Origin: JAEYFP01 sp964566545
GTDB lineage: Bacteria; Bacillota; Clostridia; Lachnospirales; Lachnospiraceae
Direction of reading: 5' to 3'
NCBI GenBank assembly: GCA_964566545.1
Contig: CAZMIX010000044.1
Span: 1-20,279 of the forward strand
DNA: 20,279 nt
Numbering within the stretch: the stretch's first letter is position 1; every line of letters starts with the position of its first letter. This document shows, piece after piece, positions 1 through 7,483 of this stretch. The position numbers and the translations under genes are program-made. The notes beneath the pieces are model-generated. The model did not search any database. It had not been told where the DNA came from and saw only the letters and a list, made by a program, of their open reading frames with translations.

Positions 1-1112
1 CGCACGCGCTCTCCAAACCTCATCCGCTGAATATACATATAATCCTGCACTACCTTTAACTCCTGCTTCAAAGGAGCAAAGGCATTGGTCGTACGCAGGC
101 TGTAACGGAGAAGGTTGCTCATAGCCACCAGCATTTCTTCCGTTATCGGCGCTTCCTCCATCTGCGCCATGCGGGTAATCATATTCAAGGTATTAAACAG
201 AAAATGAGGGTCTAACTGGCTTCGAATCAACTGAAGCTGTGCCATGGAAAACCGCTGCTCCAGCTCTGCCCGCTCCAGCTCCTGCCGGTACAGACGTTCT
301 TCCATCACCCTCTTTTCTTCCGTTGCCACCACATAGTCTTGTGTGGAGTGTTTCATTTTATTGAAGGCGCTGACCAACTGCCCGATTTCATCCTGTCCCT
401 TCCAGTCCAGGTCCGCCCCGGAAAAGTCATTCTTTTCAATTTTCCCGGAGGCCTCCGCCAGGCGACCCACAATCTTTAGGATACTGCTCATGAGCAGGCG
501 CATGATGGCCAGCAGGAGCCAGAATGCAGCAAAGCTGATCAGAAGCAGAATATACGGCATCTGCTTTAGTATCGGCAGTTGCTCTTCATAATAGCCATTT
601 CCTTCTAAAAGCACCGCTCTGGTAAGCCTAGAGGCATAAGCAGACAAATAGTCCTGCATGCTGTAGGTTTTGTACAGCTCGGTAATGTAGCCCTCCTCCG
701 TCTTCTCCATGGCTGTCACCGTATCCCGCTGCTTTGCATATTCTTCATAGGCATTTTTAATACTCCAGGTAATGGAATAGCGTTCCTCCCCTATCTGCGC
801 ATAATCATAGGGCAGATTAGCCAAATATCCGGCAGTCTCCCCACATGCCTGACTGAATTTTTCTTCCGTCTCCCGGTCCTTTTCCGATATAAACTGCAAA
901 AACAAATCCTTTTCCTTGTCCAGCGCATCCTGGAATCGGTAGCATGCCAAATTGTCATCCAGAATCATCCTCACGTTATCGATAAAGGAATAGGGAATAT
1001 TCAGATTGACCAGAACCACTGCCTCCATAATCAGGCCCACACTTACAATAATGACTTGAATTTTATGCCGAAGCGGCATTCTCTGCCAGTATTTTATAAA
1101 TTTATCTTTCAT
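1..1112 (-). CDS. Sensor histidine kinase, YesM/LytS type, C-terminus cut off by window edge
   Basis: This is a membrane sensor kinase that would phosphorylate a response regulator. Translating the minus strand gives 370 codons without a stop, running off the left edge. Residues about 18-38 and 187-209 are membrane segments flanking a roughly 145-residue extracytoplasmic sensor region. A HAMP linker follows (about 207-262), then a coiled stretch, then the His_kinase core SQLDPHFLFNTLN with the presumed phospho-His at 303. The ATPase (HATPase_c) domain lies outside the window. The start at 1112 has GGAAGA about 6 nt upstream; an in-frame ATG at 1127 is the alternative. YesM-type kinases are normally paired with a YesN-type regulator, which may lie beyond the left edge. 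The neighbouring AraC gene has no receiver domain, so it is not the obvious partner. Sugar or oligosaccharide sensing is inferred from family and context only. Confidence 0.9.
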   Translation of the reverse strand, partial: MKDKFIKYWQRMPLRHKIQVIIVSVGLIMEAVVLVNLNIPYSFIDNVRMILDDNLACYRFQDALDKEKDLFLQFISEKDRETEEKFSQACGETAGYLANLPYDYAQIGEERYSITWSIKNAYEEYAKQRDTVTAMEKTEEGYITELYKTYSMQDYLSAYASRLTRAVLLEGNGYYEEQLPILKQMPYILLLISFAAFWLLLAIMRLLMSSILKIVGRLAEASGKIEKNDFSGADLDWKGQDEIGQLVSAFNKMKHSTQDYVVATEEKRVMEERLYRQELERAELEQRFSMAQLQLIRSQLDPHFLFNTLNMITRMAQMEEAPITEEMLVAMSNLLRYSLRTTNAFAPLKQELKVVQDYMYIQRMRFGERV

Positions 1113-1120
1113 ATCCACTC

Positions 1121-1188
1121 TTCCCATTGCTTCCTAAATTTCTTTCGTGGCTATCGTAACGTATTTTCCTCCACAATGCAATGGGGAA
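1121..1188 (-). repeat. Imperfect inverted repeat between araC and the kinase gene
   Basis: In the minus-strand transcript TTCCCCATTGC (1188-1178), just after the araC stop, can pair with GCAATGGGAA (1130-1121) with one bulged base. A GTGG/CCAC pair lies inside. The right arm covers the alternative kinase ATG at 1127 and part of the GGAAGA ribosome binding site for the 1112 start. It could weaken kinase translation, or it may be chance. Confidence 0.35.
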
Positions 1189-2064
1189 TCATGTTTCTAA
1201 CTGAATCCTCGTATCCTTAAATTCCTTTGGGGAAATTCCGAATTCCTTTTTAAAAGCTCTGTAAAAGCTGGAATAATCCCTAAAGCCAAAGGATTGGTAA
1301 GTCTCGCTGATACTCACATTTCCAAGCAGCGCTTCCTTACATGCATACAGCCTCTTTTTCAGGATATATTGATGAAGGGACACCCCCATATTGTCCTTGA
1401 AAATATGGGAAATATGATATTTGCTCACAAAAAACTCATTTGCGATCGCATCGAGCGTCAGCTCCTCCTCCAAATGCTCTTCGATGTAGCAAATCAAATT
1501 CCGGTATAGATGATGCCCTTCCTCCGGATAGTTTAAGTGCTTTTGCTCATACATGATCCGGTTCAAATGCATGACCAAACCGTTGATACCGAGCGCAATG
1601 CGCACATCCCTCCCGAACCGCTGTCCCCGAATTTCCTCCAGAAGCTCAAAAACCTTCGCCTGAATCGTATTGAAAGTGATGACATCGTTGTGGATAATGT
1701 AATCTCCCGTATCCGACACATGCCGTATGAAATAAAGGTAGTCCTCCGACAGCTCCCGAAGCTGATCACAGTATTCCTCGCTGATCCAAAGGACAAACCT
1801 TCGGTACGGCTTGCCGGAATTATGTATCACGGCCTGATGGGATACCTTCGGGGGAATCAGCACGATGTCGCCCGGCTTCAAATCCCACCTTTGCTCCTCG
1901 ATTCGAATGGATACTTCCCCCTCCAGAAAAAAGTAAAATTCATGGTAGCGGTGCATATGGATTTTTCCCTGTGGAAGATTCCTGTCGCTGTAATAATAGA
2001 TTTCAAAATCCCTTGAAAGCATGTACTGTCTTTTTGTAAATTCCGCACGTAAATTTTTTTTCAT
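1189..2064 (-). CDS. AraC-family regulator with N-terminal cupin sensor domain
   Basis: Predicted cytoplasmic transcription regulator of 291 aa, normal for the family. The N-terminal half (about 1-140) is a cupin-type AraC_binding domain, with HMHRYHEFYFFLEG and a PGDIVLIPP turn, expected to bind a sugar or sugar acid. The C-terminal third (about 190-288) holds the two helix-turn-helix units, ending in the usual YSSFYRAFKKEFGISPKEF stretch. The gene is divergent from uxuA with about 190 nt between the two starts, so it is a good candidate activator of uxuAB, though no effector can be read from the sequence. The start is ATG 2064 with GGGG about 8 nt upstream. The kinase gene follows 77 nt downstream on the same strand. 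Confidence 0.92.
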   Translation of the reverse strand: MKKNLRAEFTKRQYMLSRDFEIYYYSDRNLPQGKIHMHRYHEFYFFLEGEVSIRIEEQRWDLKPGDIVLIPPKVSHQAVIHNSGKPYRRFVLWISEEYCDQLRELSEDYLYFIRHVSDTGDYIIHNDVITFNTIQAKVFELLEEIRGQRFGRDVRIALGINGLVMHLNRIMYEQKHLNYPEEGHHLYRNLICYIEEHLEEELTLDAIANEFFVSKYHISHIFKDNMGVSLHQYILKKRLYACKEALLGNVSISETYQSFGFRDYSSFYRAFKKEFGISPKEFKDTRIQLET

Positions 2065-2171
2065 ATGAATACCCCATATCGGTTTTTGCAGCTCGAATCA
2101 ATAGATGAATACGTTTTTATTAGAATAACATTTAATCGCAACTTTTACAATGTGAACAGCAATTCTGTCAA

Positions 2172-2199
2172 TAGACTTTTTTCGCCTTCCATTTATAAT
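2172..2199 (+). promoter_or_regulatory. Candidate uxuA promoter
   Basis: A perfect TATAAT (2194-2199) lies 16 nt after TAGACT (2172-2177), a 4/6 match to TTGACA. A weak -35 box fits a promoter that needs an activator such as the divergent AraC protein. It lies inside an open stretch in frame with uxuA, which argues against translation starting upstream at 2065. Confidence 0.5.
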
Positions 2200-2253
2200 G
2201 AAATTACGCTATGGATTATTAATAAACAGGATTACAGAAAGGGACTATTACTT

Positions 2254-3327
2254 ATGGAAATGACATTAAGGTGGTATGGTTCAAAATTTGACACCGTTAC
2301 GCTGAGCCAGATCCGGCAAATACCCGGAGTAACCGGAGTCATCACGACATTATATGACACAGCTCCGGGAGAAGTATGGAGCCGCGAGCGGATTCACGCA
2401 CTGAAAGAAGAGGTCGAGGCCTCCGGTCTTCATATAGCGGGAATCGAGAGCGTAAACATTCATGAAGCGATCAAAGCCGGGACAGAGGAACGGGAACAAT
2501 ACATTGCCAACTATATCGAAACGCTCGAAAATTTAGGCGAGGAGGACATTCATCTTGTCTGCTACAACTTCATGCCCGTATTTGACTGGACCCGCACGGA
2601 GTTAGCACGCGTACGTCCCGACGGTTCTACGGTACTCGCCTATAACCAAGCTGCCGTAGACGCATTAAATCCCGAGGACATGTTCGATTCCATCGCGGGA
2701 GATTCAAACGGTACGATCATGCCCGGCTGGGAGCCGGAGCGGATGAAGAAAATCAAAGAGCTGTTTGCGATGTATCAGGATATTGACGCAGATATGCTGT
2801 TCGCAAACCTAAACTATTTCCTCGAAAAAATTATGCCTGTCTGCGACCGCTATGACATCAATATGGCGATCCATCCCGACGACCCTGCGTGGAGCGTATT
2901 TGGCCTTCCCCGCATCATCATCAACCAGCCAAACATTCTGCGCATGATGAAAATGGTGGATAATCCGCATAATGGCGTGACCTTATGTTCCGGCTCTTAT
3001 GGCACTAATCTGGAAAATGACCTTCCCGGCATGATCCGCGCTTTAGAGGGCAGGATCCATTTTGCCCATGTACGCAATCTGAAGTTCAACAGCCCGGAGG
3101 ATTTCGAAGAATCCGCCCATCTTTCCAGCGACGGTTCCTTTGATATGTACGAAATCATGAAAGCCCTCTATGATATTAAATTTACCGGCCCTATCCGCCC
3201 CGACCATGGACGTATGATCTGGGGAGAAACAGCCATGCCCGGATACGGACTGTATGACCGCGCGCTTGGCGCAGCTTATCTGAATGGCCTGTGGGAAGCC
3301 ATCGAGAAAGGAGACCGCAGAAAATGA
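2254..3327 (+). CDS. uxuA: Mannonate dehydratase
   Basis: Converts D-mannonate to 2-keto-3-deoxy-D-gluconate in the cytoplasm, a step of glucuronate/fructuronate breakdown. The protein is 357 aa, in the usual range of Gram-positive UxuA. It opens with LRWYGSKFDTVTL and the PGVTGVITTLYD stretch typical of the family. Candidate metal ligands in the TIM barrel are His207 (AIHPDDP), Cys245 (LCSGSYG), His272 (FAHVRN) and Asp317 (RPDHGR), the His/Cys/His/Asp set I recall for the Streptococcus suis enzyme. The frame is open back to 2065, but ATG 2254 starts where the family starts, has AAAGGGA about 10 nt upstream and lies after a TATAAT box. Its stop overlaps the uxuB start (ATGA), so the two are probably translationally coupled. 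Confidence 0.96.
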   Translation: MEMTLRWYGSKFDTVTLSQIRQIPGVTGVITTLYDTAPGEVWSRERIHALKEEVEASGLHIAGIESVNIHEAIKAGTEEREQYIANYIETLENLGEEDIHLVCYNFMPVFDWTRTELARVRPDGSTVLAYNQAAVDALNPEDMFDSIAGDSNGTIMPGWEPERMKKIKELFAMYQDIDADMLFANLNYFLEKIMPVCDRYDINMAIHPDDPAWSVFGLPRIIINQPNILRMMKMVDNPHNGVTLCSGSYGTNLENDLPGMIRALEGRIHFAHVRNLKFNSPEDFEESAHLSSDGSFDMYEIMKALYDIKFTGPIRPDHGRMIWGETAMPGYGLYDRALGAAYLNGLWEAIEKGDRRK

Positions 3328-4955
3328 AACTGGATCGTTCCGTTATGGATAACAAAAAAGTATGGCTGGAAAAAGGATATTCCCTCCCCCTTTATGACCG
3401 GGACGCGGTGGCGGAAAGGACAAAGGCCGCTCCGTTTTGGATTCATTTCGGCGCAGGCAACATTTTTCGCGCCTTTCAGGCAAATGTCGTTCAAACTCTT
3501 CTGAATGAAAAGGTTTTGGATAGAGGGCTGATCGTTGCCGAGGGCTTTGATAATGAAATCATACAAAAAATGAACGCTACCCATGATGACCTCTCCATTC
3601 TCGTGACCTTAAAAGCTGATGGCTCCGTGGAGAAAACGGTGGTCGCAAGCGTAATGGAATCCTTATGCGCAAGTCCTGAGAATCCGGAAGAGTTCAACCG
3701 CCTGCGCGGATTTTTTTCCAGTGCCTCCTTGCAGATGGTCAGCTTTACCATTACGGAAAAAGGCTATCTCCTTACAGATGCTGAGGGCAGGCTTCTTCCT
3801 TCGGTAGCCGCCGACATGGAGCGCGGACCACAAGTGCCGGAGAGCTATATCGGAAAAGTCGCGAGCCTGCTTTACACGCGCTTTAAAGGCGGAGCAGCGC
3901 CGGTGGCTATGGTCAGCATGGACAACTGTTCACATAACGGTACCCGTCTTTATGAGGCGATTTATGCTTTCGCTGAAAAATGGAGCGAGTCCGGCCTGAC
4001 GGAAAAAGGGTTTCAGGAATATATCAGCAATCCGTCTAAAGTTTCTTTCCCCTGGACTATGATAGACAAAATCACGCCACGGCCGGATGCCGCCATAAAA
4101 GAGATTCTTGCAAAGGACGGCGTGGAGGATCTGGAATTCGTCATTACAGCCAGACATACTTATGTGGCGCCTTTCGTAAACGCGGAGGAATGCCAGTATC
4201 TCGTCATCGAGGATGCGTTCCCCAACGGACGGCCCGCGCTGGAAAAGGGCGGCATTATTTTCACCGACCGCGAAACTGTGGATAAAGTGGAGAAAATGAA
4301 AGTCTGCACCTGCTTAAACCCGCTTCACACCGCTCTCGCAGTGTTTGGCTGTGTGCTCGGCTATGATTTGATTTCAAAGGAAATGAAGGACAACGCGCTG
4401 CGCAGGCTCGTGGAGGAAATCGGATACAGGGAAGGACTTCCCGTAGTAATCGATCCCGGCATTCTGGATCCGAAACAGTTTATTGACACCGTTTTAAACG
4501 TGCGTATTCCGAATCCGTTTATGCCGGATACCCCGCAGCGCATTGCGACGGATACTTCACAGAAGCTCGCCATTCGCTTCGGCGAAACGATCAAGGCATA
4601 TATCGCATCCCCTGCGCTTAATGTTTCCGACTTAAAGCGGATTCCATTGGTGTTTGCGGGATGGCTCCGTTATCTTATGGGCATCGATGACAACGGAAAT
4701 CCTTTTGAACTCAGTCCCGACCCTCTTTTAGACGTTCTGCGCCCTCACATGGATGGGCTGACACTCGGCTCCTCCGATAACACAGCGGAAAATATAGAGA
4801 GGCACATAAAGCCTATTTTAGAAAATAAGAACATTTTCGGAGTAAATTTATACGACGCCGGTCTCGCCCCCCTCGTATGCACCTACTTCCGTGAGATGCT
4901 TGTCTCTCCCGGCGCCGTAAGGAAAACGCTGGAGCAAGCGTTGCTTCGCCTATAG
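3324..4955 (+). CDS. uxuB: Fructuronate reductase / D-mannonate oxidoreductase
   Basis: NADH-dependent reduction of D-fructuronate to D-mannonate, directly upstream of UxuA in the pathway. The 543-aa protein belongs to the long-chain mannitol dehydrogenase family. The nucleotide-binding motif GAGNIFRAF begins at residue 43. The catalytic region is MKVCTCLNPLHTA, with Lys326, Asn332 and His335. The spacing is K-x5-N-x2-H, one residue longer than the K-x4-N-x2-H I know from the mannitol dehydrogenase prototypes. The C-terminus (FREMLVSPGAVRKTLEQ) looks complete. The start at 3324 overlaps the uxuA stop and has AAAGGAG about 10 nt upstream; a longer reading from 3291 would overlap uxuA by 37 nt and is less likely. 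The last 73 nt are antisense to the convergent ATPase gene, and the stop sits in the palindrome CGCCTATAGGCG (4947-4958). Confidence 0.95.
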   Translation: MKLDRSVMDNKKVWLEKGYSLPLYDRDAVAERTKAAPFWIHFGAGNIFRAFQANVVQTLLNEKVLDRGLIVAEGFDNEIIQKMNATHDDLSILVTLKADGSVEKTVVASVMESLCASPENPEEFNRLRGFFSSASLQMVSFTITEKGYLLTDAEGRLLPSVAADMERGPQVPESYIGKVASLLYTRFKGGAAPVAMVSMDNCSHNGTRLYEAIYAFAEKWSESGLTEKGFQEYISNPSKVSFPWTMIDKITPRPDAAIKEILAKDGVEDLEFVITARHTYVAPFVNAEECQYLVIEDAFPNGRPALEKGGIIFTDRETVDKVEKMKVCTCLNPLHTALAVFGCVLGYDLISKEMKDNALRRLVEEIGYREGLPVVIDPGILDPKQFIDTVLNVRIPNPFMPDTPQRIATDTSQKLAIRFGETIKAYIASPALNVSDLKRIPLVFAGWLRYLMGIDDNGNPFELSPDPLLDVLRPHMDGLTLGSSDNTAENIERHIKPILENKNIFGVNLYDAGLAPLVCTYFREMLVSPGAVRKTLEQALLRL

Positions 4956-6253
4956 GCGATCTTATAGAGTTGAGAAATTGCATACAGCGGCACATTAATC
5001 AGCTTCTCCTGCTCGCGGTAATCGGACATGGAAGTTCGGATACCAAACGGCAGCTTATATGTTGAAACAAAATACTTTAAACTCTTTGCATTCAGGTTTT
5101 CTGCTGCCTTTGTTTCAATGGGAATAATACTATTCTCATACTGCAGCAGGAAGTCAATCTCTCCGGCAGATGACTCAGCAGACCAGTAATATGGCACAGC
5201 ATTAAGCTCCGATGCTAACTGCTGGCACACATACTGCTCCGTGAGAGCTCCCTTGAACTCGGTGAAGATATCACTTCCGAGAAGGAGAGTTTTTTCATCA
5301 ATATCGGCCATTGCCGCAAGCAGACCAACGTCGGCTATGAACAATTTAAAAGCAGGTAAATCCTGGTATGCCTTAAGCGGATACCCTCCCTTTTTCACTC
5401 TGCCAACTTTATGGCAAAGGCCGCAGTCGATCATCCACTGAATTGCGATTTCAAAATCCTTGGCACGCGCTCCTTCTCTAAGCACGCTATAAATAAACTT
5501 TTTATTCTCTTTTGCCAACTGAGAAGGAATACCATCCCAAACCATTCTGACGCGCGGAACAACCAGCGGCGGCACATGCTTGGAAAAATCCTGGTCATAG
5601 TCGCTGAGTAGGCGTTTATGCACATGACGTACCTGTTTAAAATCATTCTTATTAATATAAGCATTTACTGCTGCTGGCATCCCTCCGACAAAATAATAAA
5701 TCTTCAACGCATCGATATATTTGTCCTTAAAAGCTGTAATCATCTGAAAATCATTTTCATTCAGCAGGTCTACAAGTGCGCTTTGACCGACAGCATCCAA
5801 AAATTCTGTGAATGAAAGCGGATACAACTCCATAGTGTCAACTTTTCCAACCGGAAAGGATGTTCCCTGGTGTAAAGCAATACCAAGCAAGGAACCAGCG
5901 GCAACAATATAGTAATGAGTTGTTTCGTCCTCACTAAAATATTTCAAAGCCTGTAACGCTGCGGGAACCTCCTGAATCTCATCTAGAATGATGAGCGTTT
6001 CATCATTAATAGTGACACCGCTTTCAATAGAAAGACCTCTGATAATCCTATCAAGCGAAAAGTCTCCCGAAAACAGAATCTGCATGCGCTCGTTTCTATC
6101 AAAATTTATATAGGCAGCCTGCTTAAAACAAGATCTGCCAAACTCCTTCATAAGCCACGTTTTTCCAACCTGTCTTGCACCCTTGATAAGCAGCGGTAAA
6201 CGATCCAAATCATTTTTCCACTTAATTAGTGTCTGCATCGCACATCGCCTCAT
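4883..6253 (-). CDS. AAA-family ATPase with DUF4143 C-terminal domain
   Basis: A 456-aa member of the widespread ATP-binding/DUF4143 family, whose function is poorly known. Walker A is GARQVGKT (residues 25-32) and Walker B is LIILDE (87-92), followed by IQEV as usual for AAA_14. The C-terminal region holds GEIDFLL and, a few residues on, IPIETKA, the D-(x)n-ExK pattern of PD-(D/E)XK nuclease-like folds often seen in DUF4143. ATG 6253 is chosen over GTG 6262 because AGGAGGT lies 7 nt before it, and the GTG itself overlaps that site. The last roughly 24 residues, after PLYAISQLYKI where relatives usually end, are encoded antisense to the uxuB 3' end and look like read-through. The gene sits between two halves of a uronate locus with its own strong promoter, so it is probably an accessory insertion unrelated to sugar metabolism. 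Confidence 0.9.
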   Translation of the reverse strand: MRRCAMQTLIKWKNDLDRLPLLIKGARQVGKTWLMKEFGRSCFKQAAYINFDRNERMQILFSGDFSLDRIIRGLSIESGVTINDETLIILDEIQEVPAALQALKYFSEDETTHYYIVAAGSLLGIALHQGTSFPVGKVDTMELYPLSFTEFLDAVGQSALVDLLNENDFQMITAFKDKYIDALKIYYFVGGMPAAVNAYINKNDFKQVRHVHKRLLSDYDQDFSKHVPPLVVPRVRMVWDGIPSQLAKENKKFIYSVLREGARAKDFEIAIQWMIDCGLCHKVGRVKKGGYPLKAYQDLPAFKLFIADVGLLAAMADIDEKTLLLGSDIFTEFKGALTEQYVCQQLASELNAVPYYWSAESSAGEIDFLLQYENSIIPIETKAAENLNAKSLKYFVSTYKLPFGIRTSMSDYREQEKLINVPLYAISQLYKIAYRRSNACSSVFLTAPGETSISRK

Positions 6254-6289
6254 ATAGGCCACCTCCTCGCAACAAAATAATATGATTTT

Positions 6290-6318
6290 ATTATATTTGT
6301 CTTTTTTTCAAATGTCAA
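6290..6318 (-). promoter_or_regulatory. Consensus sigma-A promoter for the ATPase gene
   Basis: On the minus strand a perfect TTGACA (6318-6313) is followed after exactly 17 nt by a perfect TATAAT (6295-6290). This is the best promoter in the window. It lies about 37 nt upstream of the ATPase ATG, so the leader is short. Confidence 0.85.
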
Positions 6319-6346
6319 ACGAATAAATGTAATATTTCACATAATC

Positions 6347-6378
6347 TTCGACTAAAAAACGTTTTTGGAGGAGTCGAA
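6347..6378. repeat. Inverted repeat with an inner palindrome in the ATPase-kdgK intergenic region
   Basis: TTCGACT (6347-6353) and AGTCGAA (6372-6378) are perfect 7-bp inverted arms. The spacer contains AAAAACGTTTTT, itself self-complementary. It lies 68 nt past the kdgK stop and about 30 nt upstream of the ATPase -35 box. No T-run follows in the kdgK direction, so it is a poor intrinsic terminator. It may be an operator or the edge of an inserted block. The rest of the 190-nt gap is AT-rich with nothing else I recognise. Confidence 0.45.
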
Positions 6379-6445
6379 ACTTTATTTCGCTTATGTATTT
6401 TTTTATTTTATATCGGTAGCGTGGGAATTCACAAGCCTGCTCCGG

Positions 6446-7471
6446 TCATCGCTGCACCCTGCCTGAGCCGTCTCCGCCCATGAGCACGGTCACCTCTTCT
6501 GCCGATACCATATTAAAATCGCTTTCGACCGTGTGCTTCAAGCAGCTTGCCGCAACCGCGAATTCAAGCGCCTTCTGCGGTTTAAAGCCGTTCATGAGCG
6601 CATAGATCAATCCCGCTCCGAATGAATCCCCTCCGCCGACACGGTCTACAATATGAATGTCGTAGCTTTTGCTAAAATAATAGTTTCCGCCGTCATACAG
6701 CATCGCCGCCCACTTGTTGTCGTTGGCGGATAAAGATGTGCGAAGCGTAATCGCCACCTTTTTAAACCCGAATTGATCGGCCAGCTTTCCCGCTACCTCT
6801 TGGTAGCCCTCATGGTTGACTTTGCCGCTCATCACATCCGTATTTTTCGACTTGATGCCGAATACATCGCCCGCATCCTCTTCATTCGCGATGCAGACAT
6901 CCACATACTTGCACAATTCGCTCATGACGGCACGCGCTTTTTCCTTTGTCCAGAGTTTCTTACGGTAATTCAAGTCACAGCTTACCGTGATCCCTTTTGC
7001 CTTGGCCGCTTTGCATGCCTCCAGACAGACTTCGGCGATGTTGTCGCTAAGCGCCGGCGTGATTCCGGTAAAATGAAACCAGGAAGCGCCCTCAAAAATC
7101 TGATCCCAGTCAAAATCCTCTTTGAAAGCAGACGCCATCGAGGAAGCCGCACGGTCGTAAATAACCTTGGAAGGCCGCTGGCTCGCGCCTTTTTCAAGAT
7201 AATAGATGCCAAGCCTCTCGCCGCCCCTTGCGACATAGGATGTATCCACTCCATATCTTCTCAGGGAATTAAGCGCAGCCTGCCCAATCTCATGCTTTGG
7301 CAGCTTTGTCACGAAAGCCACATCCATTCCATAGTTTGCGAGAGAAACCGCCACATTGGCTTCGCCTCCGCCATAAGTCACTTCAAAGGCATCGGCCTGC
7401 ACGAAGCGCAGATAGCCCTCCGGCGCCAGCCGAAGCATAATTTCCCCAAATGTAATCACTTTATTGTTCAT
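6446..7471 (-). CDS. kdgK: 2-keto-3-deoxygluconate kinase, PfkB family
   Basis: Phosphorylates the UxuA product KDG to KDPG using ATP. The 341-aa protein is a PfkB-type sugar kinase. It has the substrate-side GGGEAN motif at residues 34-39 and the C-terminal signature DRVGGGDSFGAG, with the catalytic base Asp at 282. Two adjacent ATGs exist (7474 and 7471); GGAGGT lies only 2 nt before the first but 5 nt before the second, so 7471 is preferred. It begins 12 nt after the kdgA stop and is clearly in the same transcript. PfkB members also include fructokinase and ribokinase, but pairing with a KDPG aldolase and uxuAB makes KDG the likely substrate. Confidence 0.94.
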   Translation of the reverse strand: MNNKVITFGEIMLRLAPEGYLRFVQADAFEVTYGGGEANVAVSLANYGMDVAFVTKLPKHEIGQAALNSLRRYGVDTSYVARGGERLGIYYLEKGASQRPSKVIYDRAASSMASAFKEDFDWDQIFEGASWFHFTGITPALSDNIAEVCLEACKAAKAKGITVSCDLNYRKKLWTKEKARAVMSELCKYVDVCIANEEDAGDVFGIKSKNTDVMSGKVNHEGYQEVAGKLADQFGFKKVAITLRTSLSANDNKWAAMLYDGGNYYFSKSYDIHIVDRVGGGDSFGAGLIYALMNGFKPQKALEFAVAASCLKHTVESDFNMVSAEEVTVLMGGDGSGRVQR

Positions 7472-7483
7472 CATGTACCTCCG

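Noticed and set aside
1..2064. AraC protein and sensor kinase as a two-component pair
   Set aside because: The AraC protein has a cupin domain and no receiver domain, so it cannot be a phosphorylated response regulator of the YesN type.
2065..2253. In-frame N-terminal extension of uxuA of 63 codons starting at 2065
   Set aside because: The added residues do not resemble the family, the region contains a TATAAT box and is the araC/uxuA divergent promoter region, and ATG 2254 has a ribosome binding site and gives normal UxuA length.
4941..6393. Similar TTCGC(C/T)TAT strings near both ends of the ATPase block, as possible target-site duplications
   Set aside because: Only nine bases with one mismatch, and not placed at matching distances from the gene ends. 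Chance is as likely.
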